Shown here piece by piece: positions 56,022-64,000 of a stretch of DNA of 64,000 nucleotides. Origin of the DNA: Cryptosporangium aurantiacum (lineage in GTDB: Bacteria > Actinomycetota > Actinomycetes > Mycobacteriales > Cryptosporangiaceae); contig NZ_FRCS01000003.1 of the NCBI RefSeq assembly GCF_900143005.1, positions 558,001 through 622,000 on the forward strand, read 5' to 3'. The first letter of the stretch is position 1. Each line of letters opens with the position of its first letter. The position numbers and the translations under genes are program-made. Below the pieces are notes generated by a model. The model worked only from the letters and a program-made list of their open reading frames with translations, did no database searches and was not told the DNA's origin.

Positions 56022-57668
56022 TCAAAGGGCGTCCGCGCCGCCGCCTTGAGTCCGGCCAGGGAGGACCGAGTCCAGCGCGCCGTCGTAGTACGGCAATTCC
56101 CGGTCGACGACGCCCCGAGAATCGATCCCCGGCTCCACGCCCGCATCGGCGAGTGCGCGCACGACCGGCACGGATGCGTGGTCCCGGATCGCTTTCGTCA
56201 GCGGCGTCAGCCCATCCAGGCTGTATCCGTCAAGCGCCAGACCAGGTTCGGCGAGACGGCGTATCAGGATCGCGTCGTCGAGGCTGGCTGCGTGGAAAAG
56301 GAGGCCGCAGCCGAAGCGATCGCGGCAGTCGGCGAGCTCAACGCCGTCATCAAGTAGGCGGGCAAGGTTACGCGCGTCGCCGTGGCGGGCCAACGCCAGG
56401 GCATGGGCGCGAAGCAACCTGAGCCGCCGAGGCAACCGGCCGCGTGAGTCGCGCCAGGACCGGATGACGTCCGAACAGCCGGCGCTGGGCGCGCCCAGGA
56501 CCACGAGCATGCGTTCGCGCGCGACCTCCGCCGGATCGTGGCTGGCTCGCGATGCCAGCTTCCCGTCCCGCCAGCCCAGCTCGTGCCACGTACCGAGGCA
56601 CCGCACATAGCCCGGTTCGACGTCGACCGTAGGTGACGCCATGTCCGCGGATTCGGGCGCGTCGGGAAACAGCGCTGCGCGCACCAGCGGATGTAGCTCG
56701 GGGAGGGTGAGCTGGCCCGTCCGGAGCAGCTCCAGGTCCGGCGAGGGTTGCCACCACGCGCAGGGAATGACCCCGTCAGCCTCGTCGCCCAGCGTGAGCG
56801 TGTACTCGCCATCGGACGCCCGCGTCAAAACTGGGCGAGGTGGAAAACTGTGGTCCATGCCTTCGAGGAACGCTCGGGGCCATCGTGGTGCCCGGGGGTG
56901 GTCCAAGGCGTGCCGGAGCGCGCTGATCCGCCCAACTCCGGTCAGGTGATTCGTGCCCCAGATGCGGATCCGCGCATGGGGGTCGACGTTGACGGTGATG
57001 CCCGCGGAAGCCCACCCCTCCCGCGAGTAATCGGCTGCGGCGTCTCGGATCGTCCATTCAGTCCACCCCACCGGGTCGGTGAGTCGATCCGGCGGCTCGC
57101 CCCCTGGTAACTCGCCCGTTTCCAGCCGCCGACCGTCGCGGGTGTGGAACGGCAGTCGTTCACCGCCGCTAATCCACTCGAGCAGCTCCGGCGCAGCCTC
57201 GGCGTCCCACAGATGACGCGCGTGGTCCCACCAGGTGAGGTTGTACTGAGGCAGGTGGTCAGCTGGTCGTCGATCGGTACCGAAGTGCAAGCTCAACCGT
57301 TGTGCACCATCGACGTATGGGGGCGTGCGGAGAAATAGCATCGGCGCGTTGGCATCTGTCCCGGGATAGCGGACGAGCACCAGCGTGTGGGCCGCCACCA
57401 TCTCGCCCGTGGCCTCGGTAACGCGCGGTGCGTGCCATCGCGCCAGATCCGGCGCAAAACAACGGAGGTAGGCCTCAACCTCGGCGGCCAGCGCCGATCC
57501 GTGGGTCCGCCGAATCGCCGCTAGGTCAAGGTGGACGTCGACCCGCGCGGCCGCGCAGGCGCCGCGCCAGTCACCCGACTGGCGATGCGTGGTGGCCTCG
57601 GCGACCATCCAGGCCGGCACACCGTAGCGGCGGCACGCGCGCCACCGGGAAGCCTCCAACCGGGCCAT
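56022..57668 (-). CDS. ankyrin-like hypothetical protein
   Basis: 548 residues. The C-terminal about 150 residues contain ankyrin-type repeats (ALALARHGDARNLARLLDDGVELADCRD, FHAASLDDAILIRRLAEPG, GLTPLTKAIRDH). The N-terminal part (ending in a WTIRDAAADYSREGWASAG region) is not recognised. There is no signal or membrane segment. The ATG start MARLEASRWRAC is the only good one. A cytoplasmic protein-interaction role is likely. Confidence 0.7.
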   Translation of the reverse strand: MARLEASRWRACRRYGVPAWMVAEATTHRQSGDWRGACAAARVDVHLDLAAIRRTHGSALAAEVEAYLRCFAPDLARWHAPRVTEATGEMVAAHTLVLVRYPGTDANAPMLFLRTPPYVDGAQRLSLHFGTDRRPADHLPQYNLTWWDHARHLWDAEAAPELLEWISGGERLPFHTRDGRRLETGELPGGEPPDRLTDPVGWTEWTIRDAAADYSREGWASAGITVNVDPHARIRIWGTNHLTGVGRISALRHALDHPRAPRWPRAFLEGMDHSFPPRPVLTRASDGEYTLTLGDEADGVIPCAWWQPSPDLELLRTGQLTLPELHPLVRAALFPDAPESADMASPTVDVEPGYVRCLGTWHELGWRDGKLASRASHDPAEVARERMLVVLGAPSAGCSDVIRSWRDSRGRLPRRLRLLRAHALALARHGDARNLARLLDDGVELADCRDRFGCGLLFHAASLDDAILIRRLAEPGLALDGYSLDGLTPLTKAIRDHASVPVVRALADAGVEPGIDSRGVVDRELPYYDGALDSVLPGRTQGGGADAL

Positions 57669-57954
57669 GACTCGTGGCCCGTCGTCATCCGGACATCCTC
57701 ATGAGGTAGGGCGGGCGGCCCGTTTCGTCGACCGCGTGGGACCTGCACGACGGAGGTCGCCTGACTGGTGGCGGCCGCACCCATCCGCCACGGAATCCGG
57801 AACATCCGCATGCTGCCGCTGCACCGTTGGCGGCGAACAGAGCCGTGTCGCGCGTCGCGCAGTTGGCAAGCCAGCACGAGGAGCCGCGTACTGGGACGTC
57901 GTTGCGTGACTCGAACGCAAAACTGACATTCCTTACGGGACGGAATTGCGCGGG
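57669..57954. other. intergenic, no gene seen
   Basis: 286 bp upstream of the ankyrin-like gene and next to the tRNA-like sequence; presumably contains the ankyrin-like promoter. No other feature is supported. Confidence 0.4.
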
Positions 57955-58033
57955 GGGCTCAGTCGGATTCGAACCGACGTCCTCCGGCCAAACGGACGGG
58001 CGCGACGACAGACGACCTCTGCGCTACGAGCCC
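57955..58033 (-). tRNA. tRNA-like sequence, probably degenerate
   Basis: On the minus strand a 7-bp acceptor stem (GGGCTCG / TGAGCCC, one G-T pair) encloses a perfect T arm (GTCGG-TTCGAAT-CCGAC) with a standard T loop. The D arm is abnormal: GCGC pairs with GCGC only across a 17-base loop. No 5-bp anticodon stem with a 7-base loop forms cleanly: CGTCC/GGACG leaves an 11-base loop. At 79 nt without encoded CCA it is either an atypical tRNA or a tRNA pseudogene, perhaps left by element integration. Confidence 0.45.
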
Positions 58034-58390
58034 TCACCGGACAACCGTACCGGCGGAAGTGGTTCGGCTCAGGTCGATTCGGTGCTCGGTCGGGTGTCAG
58101 CCGGCAGAGCTCCTGATGCCGCATGAAGGTACGCCCGCCAGGTAACGCGATCGGTCAGACGGCTTGGCGAACGTCGGGCACAAGGTCCGGCGAGCATACG
58201 GCCGACTTCTCCAACTGCAATCCACGCGGATCTGGCCATTCACCGAACCGCAGCCCAATGCGTTCCGTGTGCTCTTCCGTACGTACCGGAATCGCGACGC
58301 TCGTGTTCCTTGATTCGTGCTTCCGTCCAGCCGAGCCGAGCCGCCCACGTCCGAATCGCACTGCCTCCACCGACAGGAAGAGCCTGCTCG
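58034..58390. other. intergenic upstream of anchored nuclease-like gene
   Basis: About 350 bp with scattered coding-like pieces on the minus strand (RTWAARLGWTEARIKEHE, then TEEHTERIGLRFGEWPDP in another frame) that may be relics of a lost gene. No intact gene. Confidence 0.35.
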
Positions 58391-60556
58391 ATGACTGGCC
58401 TGCCGCCGCCCTGGCCACCAGACCGCGACTGGCCGCAGCCCCCCGTTGGCGGCACGCCGCCTATCTGGCGGCCTCCGCCGTCGCTTGCGCCGATCGTGAT
58501 GCCCTCGGCGCCCCCGCCGCGGCGACGCCTCGCGCTCGTCCTGGGTGGCGCGCTCACCGCGCTGCTGCTGCTCTGCGGCACGGGCGCTGTCGCTGCCGGC
58601 CTGTTGATCCGTTCCGGCGGACCCGAGGATGCCGATCGCGCCGTGGTCGCCGACGCCGCACGCGCCTGGGCCAGTGATCTGCCCGGTGTCCGGTTGAATC
58701 TGTGGCTGGCCGACGAAGAGGGGCAGCGCACCCACGGGCGGGTCACCGTCACCGCCGACGGCGACGCCGCCGGCACGCTCACTCAACCCGGCGGCGGCAC
58801 CGCCAGCCTCCGCGCCCACGACGGCACCACCGCCCTCGACGGCGACCGCACCTGGCACTCAAGGGCCGCCACCTCCAGATCCGAGCGCCCGACCATCGAC
58901 GTGACCGGCGCGTTCACCCCTGACCGGCTCGCGGCCATGATCGCCTCCGCCGTCACCAGCGCCCACACTGTCGAGCCGGTCGGCGACATCAACGGGCAGG
59001 ACCTCGTCCGCTACACCGACGGCCCCTGGACGCTGTATCTGACCGCGGCCGCGCCGCACGCCCTGGTCTACCTCGAAGGCCCGGTCGCGCCCGGATCCCC
59101 GGTCGCACCCGCCGCCGCGCTGACCCCACCCGGCCCGGGCACCGACGAGGTGCCGCCGGTAGACGCCGCGACGGCCACGGTCGTGCCCGCCGACAACGAG
59201 TACCGCAACCCGTATGTCGCGGCCGCCGTCTCCCCCGCGACCTCGGCGCAGGCCGCCAATGCCACAGCGACAGCCCGGGGTGGCACACCCACGACCACGC
59301 CGCCCGCATCGGAAGCTCCGGACGGCAGCGACGCACCGAGTAGCCGCACCTCGCCGACCCCGGCTCCAGCGTCACCCGCGCCCGACCAAACCCGGGCGGC
59401 CAGGACGGCACTGCCGGCGGCGTTCGCCGTCACCGTCCAACCGGTGCCGCAGTACTGCGGCAACCCCCGCTGCGCCGTCCGGATCTCCGCCCGCAACACC
59501 GGCGGAACACCAGCCCGGGTCAGCCTCTTCGTCACCGTCGTCCCTGGTCTCGCCCCGACCCGGCTCGACGCCGGCACCGTCCGACCCGGCGCGGCCACTC
59601 AGGACTTCCTTGTCACCTACCCCAACGTCGTGTACGCCACCGGCGGGCAGATCCGCACCACCCTCTACGGCTGGGCCTTCTCCCCCGACCTCGACGGCCC
59701 CGACCCCGCACTCAAACAGCGCCTCGCGATGCTCGGAATCAACCCCGACGCCGACCCGGTCCTCGGGCGCCTCGACGGCCCCGACCGGCAAATCGCCCTC
59801 CGAACCCTGGACCTGGCCACCCGGCACCTGTCGGCGGGCGACACCCGCGACGTGCTCGCCGCCCGCCTCGCCGTACGCCGCGCGGTCGCCAAAGGCCTCC
59901 TGCCGGAACTCGACGCCCTAAGCACCCACGCCGACCGGCTCGGCAACCCCGCCGACCTGACCGCCAACCTCACCGTCGTCGACGACGACACCCGCCCACC
60001 CGATCAACAGGTTCCCGCCGGCATCGGCCACCGCCGCGAACTCGAACAGGTCGCGCACCTCCTGCGCACCCGCCCGCGCGCACGAATCACCTACGACGGC
60101 TACCTCGCCGACCCCGAAACCGGCCGACGCTACCGCGCTGACCTGCTCATCGAAGACGGCAGCGACAAGACCGCCGTCCAGGTCAAAACCGTCAGCGGCC
60201 GTCAGGGTCTCCGGAAAGCCCTCACCACCGCGATCGGCCAGCTCAATGGTGACTCCGGCGTCGGCAACGGCACCCCGACCCCGCGGGGCGTCGACGCTGA
60301 CGGCGCCATCGAACAGGCACCACCCGGCTTCCGCCGCGAAGTTCTCCTCCACCTCGAACCCGGCACCGGCGAGCTGTTCACCGCGGACAAGCCCACCCTC
60401 CAACGCCGCCTCGCCGACTTCGACCTCGCCCGCCACCTCTGCCACGACGGCCGCTACCGCGCCGAACGCCTCGTGCTGGTCAACGGCGCCGACACCCACA
60501 CGTGGACCACCGCCCAGTTCCACGCCCTCGGCGCCTCCGGCGCACAATGCCCCTAG
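58391..60556 (+). CDS. membrane-anchored protein with PD-(D/E)XK-like C-terminus
   Basis: 721 residues: a Pro-rich cytoplasmic N-terminus (PPPWPPDRDWPQPPVGG), one membrane helix (about 46-73), an extracellular region, a Pro/Ala/Thr linker, a CARDB-like beta domain (CAVRISARNTGGTPARVSLF), and a C-terminal segment (about 565-620) with RADLLIEDGSDKTAVQVKT: D-x(n)-QxK, the Mrr-like variant of the PD-(D/E)XK nuclease core. GGAAGAG lies upstream of the ATG. A companion gene starts 40 bp after the stop. This is the plan of a surface toxin with its immunity partner, but a toxin role is inference. Confidence 0.65.
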   Translation: MTGLPPPWPPDRDWPQPPVGGTPPIWRPPPSLAPIVMPSAPPPRRRLALVLGGALTALLLLCGTGAVAAGLLIRSGGPEDADRAVVADAARAWASDLPGVRLNLWLADEEGQRTHGRVTVTADGDAAGTLTQPGGGTASLRAHDGTTALDGDRTWHSRAATSRSERPTIDVTGAFTPDRLAAMIASAVTSAHTVEPVGDINGQDLVRYTDGPWTLYLTAAAPHALVYLEGPVAPGSPVAPAAALTPPGPGTDEVPPVDAATATVVPADNEYRNPYVAAAVSPATSAQAANATATARGGTPTTTPPASEAPDGSDAPSSRTSPTPAPASPAPDQTRAARTALPAAFAVTVQPVPQYCGNPRCAVRISARNTGGTPARVSLFVTVVPGLAPTRLDAGTVRPGAATQDFLVTYPNVVYATGGQIRTTLYGWAFSPDLDGPDPALKQRLAMLGINPDADPVLGRLDGPDRQIALRTLDLATRHLSAGDTRDVLAARLAVRRAVAKGLLPELDALSTHADRLGNPADLTANLTVVDDDTRPPDQQVPAGIGHRRELEQVAHLLRTRPRARITYDGYLADPETGRRYRADLLIEDGSDKTAVQVKTVSGRQGLRKALTTAIGQLNGDSGVGNGTPTPRGVDADGAIEQAPPGFRREVLLHLEPGTGELFTADKPTLQRRLADFDLARHLCHDGRYRAERLVLVNGADTHTWTTAQFHALGASGAQCP

Positions 60557-60595
60557 ACGACGCTGACTCGCTCCGCCCGAGGGAGGTGACCACCA

Positions 60596-61417
60596 GTGCA
60601 ACCCGAAGACCCCGCGTGGAACGTCCGCGGCGACCAACCCATCGCCACCTGGGTCATCGAGTTCCCTGCCGACACCGACCGGGCCACGCTGCTGAACTGG
60701 CAGCACACCGTCATCGCCGCCGGCGAAGACACCCTCGCCTACCGCATCCACGACGAACACAGCACCGGCTACCAGCGCGCGCGTCACGGCTCGTTCGCCG
60801 ACTACCTGCACCACCTCGGCGACCAGGTCCCCGCCCCACCCGGGGAGTACCGCACCGGCCTCATCTTCGACGAAGCCCCCCAAGCCATCTCCCGGCTGGC
60901 CCACCCTGCCCCCGACAGCACCATCACCGAGACCGACATCTGGACGATGCGCCAAATCGCTTCCCACGCCCCCAGCAGCCAGTGGCCTCTGACCATCGCC
61001 TCCGACCGCAACCAACCCCACGGCTCCATCGGCGTCGCCATCTGGATCTCCACCAAGATCTGGCTCCCCTGGATCTACCGCTACACCGTGGACGGCAACA
61101 CCGACCCCGAATTCGACGCCCACAACCCACCGCTCGACAACCGCGAACTCGCCACCCGACACACCCCCCGCCTCAACACGTTCCTCCACGCCGCAGCGAC
61201 AGCCACCCGCGCCGCCGGAGGCACCTGGACACTCGGGCACGACACCTCGGCCACCTACCTGTTCGAACTCCACACCGCAGGCGTGAGACTCGACGCCTCA
61301 CGGCCGCCCTGGCCACACCTGGTTCCTCCACCAGACCGAAGCGACAGAAAAACCAGGCAGCGACGGAATCCAGGACCTCCCGCGCCCAACCGTCCACCCT
61401 CACAGCCATACCGCTGA
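60596..61417 (+). CDS. hypothetical protein, candidate immunity partner
   Basis: 273 residues, cytoplasmic, no recognised domain; the last 40 residues are Pro/Arg-rich and disordered. GGGAGG lies 9 bp before the GTG start. It directly follows the anchored nuclease-like gene, with the same very high third-position C use, so the two are probably cotranscribed. Immunity or accessory function is only suggested by the position. Confidence 0.6.
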   Translation: MQPEDPAWNVRGDQPIATWVIEFPADTDRATLLNWQHTVIAAGEDTLAYRIHDEHSTGYQRARHGSFADYLHHLGDQVPAPPGEYRTGLIFDEAPQAISRLAHPAPDSTITETDIWTMRQIASHAPSSQWPLTIASDRNQPHGSIGVAIWISTKIWLPWIYRYTVDGNTDPEFDAHNPPLDNRELATRHTPRLNTFLHAAATATRAAGGTWTLGHDTSATYLFELHTAGVRLDASRPPWPHLVPPPDRSDRKTRQRRNPGPPAPNRPPSQPYR

Positions 61418-61540
61418 AAGACCACCCCGATCGGCGCACCACACCGACGCGCGCCTCCTCAGGGTGCCTCGTCTGCCGCAATGCCGATCAAGCCGCGCCC
61501 GTCGGCCAGAGATCCAACGCACCCTGCTGACGGGAGGGAA

Positions 61541-61927
61541 TCAACGATTCGCCGTTGCCACGCGATCGCCCACCTCGGACAGTTGCGGCATCGAACCGTA
61601 CTCATTCTCGATCCAGCGCCACCGGCCATTGCGCTGCAGTTCGGAAAAACCGCCGGAGTCGATCACCCAGGGGGCCGTAGGCGCGGGGCGTGTCCTCCTC
61701 GTCGCGGGGCCGGTAGGCGGCCAGACGGGGTCGCCGACACCATCCACGGCACACCCCGGTGGACCTCCAACCAGCGCGGGGACTGCGCGCCGACCCAGAA
61801 CTCGGTCACGAGCGCGTCCGGCGAACGGCCGCGTCAGCCGACGGCGGCCTGCCGGTGCATCGGTGACTGGTCGGGCCGGTCGGCGGTTCTGCTCCGGGGA
61901 CGTCCCACGCCGACCGGCCGGTTTCAT
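61541..61927 (-). pseudogene. DpdA-like (TGT-related) protein remnant
   Basis: The ATG overlaps the ParB-like stop (ATGA). In one frame FWVGAQSPRWLEVHRGVPW is readable; after shifts, PWVIDSGGFSELQRNGRWRW appears. Both match the N-terminal part of DpdA/queuine-transglycosylase-like proteins (FxLGTHxPxWL and VDSGGFxEL-x-GRW), which insert deazapurines into DNA. At least two frame changes and loss of the whole C-terminal barrel make it a relic. Confidence 0.65.
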
Positions 61928-63570
61928 AGCTGCTGCTCTTGCTCGTCATCGCCGACGGACGGCTCCGTGATCGTCTCCGGATCGCCAGCTTCAGCGCTGG
62001 TCTCTACTCCGCTTTCCGGCTCGGTGCCGTCGGGCTCGGCCGAACCGTCCGCCGCCCCAGCCCGGTCGATCACCCTCTGTTCGACCTCGGCCAGGTCGTA
62101 GCCGAGCGCCGCGAGATGGGCCAGCCAGCGGGCAGCATCGCGGTTGAGCTCCCGCCACGTGTCGTGGCTGATCTCGTGTTCGTGCGCAGCGGCGATCGCA
62201 GCGAACGCGTAGACGGTGGCACGGGCGTCGTTGGCCGACGGCGGGATGACCGCGCGCCCGCCGCCGCCATCGGAGGTGCCCAGCAACTCCTCCAGGAGCG
62301 GCGCGTCCTTCTGCATCCAGCGGGCGACGAACTGCGGGCGGCTGACGAGCGTCTCGGCGACGTACCGGGCTGCACCAGGAAGCTTGACCCGCTTGAGCAG
62401 CTCGGCGAGCCACGTCCGGCGCACGTCGTTGGCCGCGCGCATGGCCTTGTTGTTGGCGATGACGAGCTGGCGTTCGGCTTTCTGCTCGTCGCTCATCGGC
62501 CCGCCCGAAGGACGGTTAGGCCCGTACCGGTTGGTGTGGCCGTACTTCTGCCAGTCGAGGCAGCAGGCCGTCTCCTGGTAGCCGTCGTAGACCCGGTCGA
62601 AGGTGATCGCGCTGCCCGGGCAGCCGACGTGGTTGTCGCCGGTGAGGGGTTCCCCATCGTGCAGGAGCGCGCTCACCCGCGCCGCCCGTGTTCCGCTCGC
62701 CTGCAGCACGTCGCTGTCGATGACCGGGACGCCCGCCGCCGTCAGCTCCGCGATTCGAGCGGCGCGCTGCGCGGCCTCCCGCCGTTCGGCGCGGACCTCG
62801 GCGGCCTTCTTGTCGAACGCGATCGGGCCGCGCTCAGCGGCGTCGAGTAGCTGCGCGACCGCGGGCTCGTCATCCTCGAACTCCTGCACGACGGCCGCCT
62901 GATGCAGGTCGAGGCTACGCCTCGTGACCTTCTCGGCGGTGTCGGAGCGCAGCTTGGCGACCGTACGGGCGTCCTTGACTTGGTCGCGTTTGAGGCCGGT
63001 GCGCTGGATGATCGCGCGGCCGCTGAGCCCTTCGAGTGCGAGCTGCTCGACGCCATGTGCCTCCTCGACGCTCGTCAGCGCACGACGGTGAACACCGGTG
63101 CGCAGCATCGTGACGATCTGCGTCGCCTTGTCCGCCAGGTCAGGACGGAAGATGGCAGGGACGTGGGTGAGGTCCGGGCGGGTCTGGGCCGCCTCTTCGA
63201 CGGACGCGAGTCGGTCGCCGCCGTCCAGAACTAGGTAGCCAGGCTGCTCGGGATGCTCGACAACGATGAGCGGCTGAAGCAGACCAGCGATGCCGTCCGC
63301 TTTGAGATTCGCGACCAGACCCGGATTCGGCGCCGAATGGCTGCGGATGTTGTCCGGGTTGGCGACCAGATCGACCCAGGGGATCATCAGCAGGTCCCCG
63401 AACGCGGCGCCGAAGGCTGGGGTGCTCTCGGCGCCATCGGGCTCAGCGCGGGACGAGTGGCTCTCCAGGTCGTCATAGCGCGTTGCCGTGTCATCGAAGA
63501 CGGCTCCGGCCGTGCTCTCAGGCCCCGACACCGGTTCGACATCGGACTGCGATAGATCTGTACTGACCAT
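61924..63570 (-). CDS. ParB-like nuclease/partition domain protein
   Basis: 548 residues. The N-terminal ParB/Spo0J-like domain is clear (IPWVDLVANPDNIRSH, GLLQPLIVVEH, YLVLDGGDR), followed by a helix-turn-helix region (GLSGRAIIQRTGLKRDQVKDA), a middle part, and an acidic C-terminus rich in E/D. The ATG at 63570 has GAGGGGG about 9 bp upstream and is preferred to a start 9 codons earlier. ParB-like proteins followed by DpdA-type genes are typical of actinomycete mobile elements. Confidence 0.88.
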   Translation of the reverse strand: MVSTDLSQSDVEPVSGPESTAGAVFDDTATRYDDLESHSSRAEPDGAESTPAFGAAFGDLLMIPWVDLVANPDNIRSHSAPNPGLVANLKADGIAGLLQPLIVVEHPEQPGYLVLDGGDRLASVEEAAQTRPDLTHVPAIFRPDLADKATQIVTMLRTGVHRRALTSVEEAHGVEQLALEGLSGRAIIQRTGLKRDQVKDARTVAKLRSDTAEKVTRRSLDLHQAAVVQEFEDDEPAVAQLLDAAERGPIAFDKKAAEVRAERREAAQRAARIAELTAAGVPVIDSDVLQASGTRAARVSALLHDGEPLTGDNHVGCPGSAITFDRVYDGYQETACCLDWQKYGHTNRYGPNRPSGGPMSDEQKAERQLVIANNKAMRAANDVRRTWLAELLKRVKLPGAARYVAETLVSRPQFVARWMQKDAPLLEELLGTSDGGGGRAVIPPSANDARATVYAFAAIAAAHEHEISHDTWRELNRDAARWLAHLAALGYDLAEVEQRVIDRAGAADGSAEPDGTEPESGVETSAEAGDPETITEPSVGDDEQEQQL

Positions 63571-64000
63571 GGCAATGACCCCCTCACGGGAAGACAAGTG
63601 ATTGAGGCGAGCGGAACAATTCCGCTGCTATCAATATTCTTCTCGCCGAATGACCCGCTGAACAAATATCCACAGGTCGTCCTTGGGCCATTTTCGGATC
63701 AAGGATTTGCGACCGCACATTCCATCGATGGACGTCCGGACTCAAGGCATCTTTGGCGCGTAGCAAGATAGGCATCCGGTTCCCGGATGAGGCGTGTTCG
63801 ACCGGGCGCGGTCGAACACAGCGGCGGCGTCGCCGCGAGTCAGGCGCCGAGACGATCGCATCGAATTTGCTGGTAGCGGACCCGTCAGCGGCTTTTCCGC
63901 ATGCTCGGCACGTGGCTGAGCAGGAAGCGGCGAATTCGGGGGATGACATTGTCATGCGTGGACGGGATCGCCGGCACCGGTCCCCCGCACGCATTCACCG
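63571..64000. other. upstream region of ParB-like gene
   Basis: 430 bp to the window end. The first about 120 bp are clearly A/T-richer (around 63610-63720), as expected of a promoter for the ParB-like gene on the minus strand. I see no supported gene. Confidence 0.45.

Noticed and set aside
63584-63994. A 136-codon minus-strand frame upstream of the ParB-like gene
   Set aside because: Low third-position G/C, overlap with the ParB start region, and no recognisable motif.

Overview
This window is high-GC DNA from an actinobacterium: strong G/C third-position bias, SARP/BTAD, PadR, TetR and LacI regulators, a steroid-type Rieske oxygenase and a LysM/CpaF/SAF conjugation-like locus typical of filamentous actinomycetes. 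I cannot name a species; Cryptosporangiales/Frankiales/Pseudonocardiales-like genomes would fit. No rRNA, CRISPR array or intact insertion sequence is visible.

Layout. 1-8.4 kb is a catabolic stretch: the 3' part of a KshA-like Rieske oxygenase broken by an in-frame stop, an isochorismatase-fold pseudoenzyme with an amidohydrolase, a patatin, a TetR/SDR divergent pair, a quinone-oxidoreductase-like MDR protein and a large tannase-like PKD protein. 8.4-9.1 kb is debris with an IS3 OrfA fragment. 9.1-12.3 kb is a LacI regulon: repressor, MFS transporter and alpha/beta hydrolase, with the same 16-bp operator at two places. 12.3-18.7 kb is a decaying catabolic island holding broken LacI, SDR, FAH hydrolase, E1/transketolase-like and flavin monooxygenase genes around an apparently intact TetR + beta-keto acid cleavage enzyme pair. 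18.7-21.5 kb carries a PadR-MFS operon and a small HTH-like protein.

21.9-45.6 kb is the most interesting region: two divergent, tightly coupled operons. The minus operon (35.8 to 23.7 kb) encodes a lytic transglycosylase/M23 peptidase, four unrecognised proteins, a lipoprotein, a secreted protein, a SAF/CpaB-like protein, a MinD/CpaE-like ATPase, a CpaF/VirB11-type ATPase and a 1090-residue membrane protein with two LysM domains outside and a BTAD-like domain inside. The plus operon (35.9 to 45.6 kb) encodes a pilin-like 2-TM protein, VirB8-like and VirB6/TrbL-like proteins, an SCO6880-family protein, a VirB4-like ATPase, a VirD4-like coupling protein and a DnaG-like primase with an unusual C-terminus. 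It looks like a type IV secretion machine with a Tad-like CpaB-CpaE-CpaF module, but no relaxase or integrase is visible here. An IS1380 remnant lies at its right edge.

46.5-55.1 kb is again catabolic: a secreted tannase/feruloyl esterase, a TetR regulator with a perfect palindrome, an amidase, an MHS-type transporter, L-serine dehydratase and a secreted hydrolase. 55.1-64 kb is accessory: an AraC-regulator remnant, an ankyrin-like protein, a tRNA-like sequence, a membrane-anchored protein with a PD-(D/E)XK-like C-terminus followed by an unknown (possibly immunity) protein, a DpdA-like remnant and a ParB-like protein.
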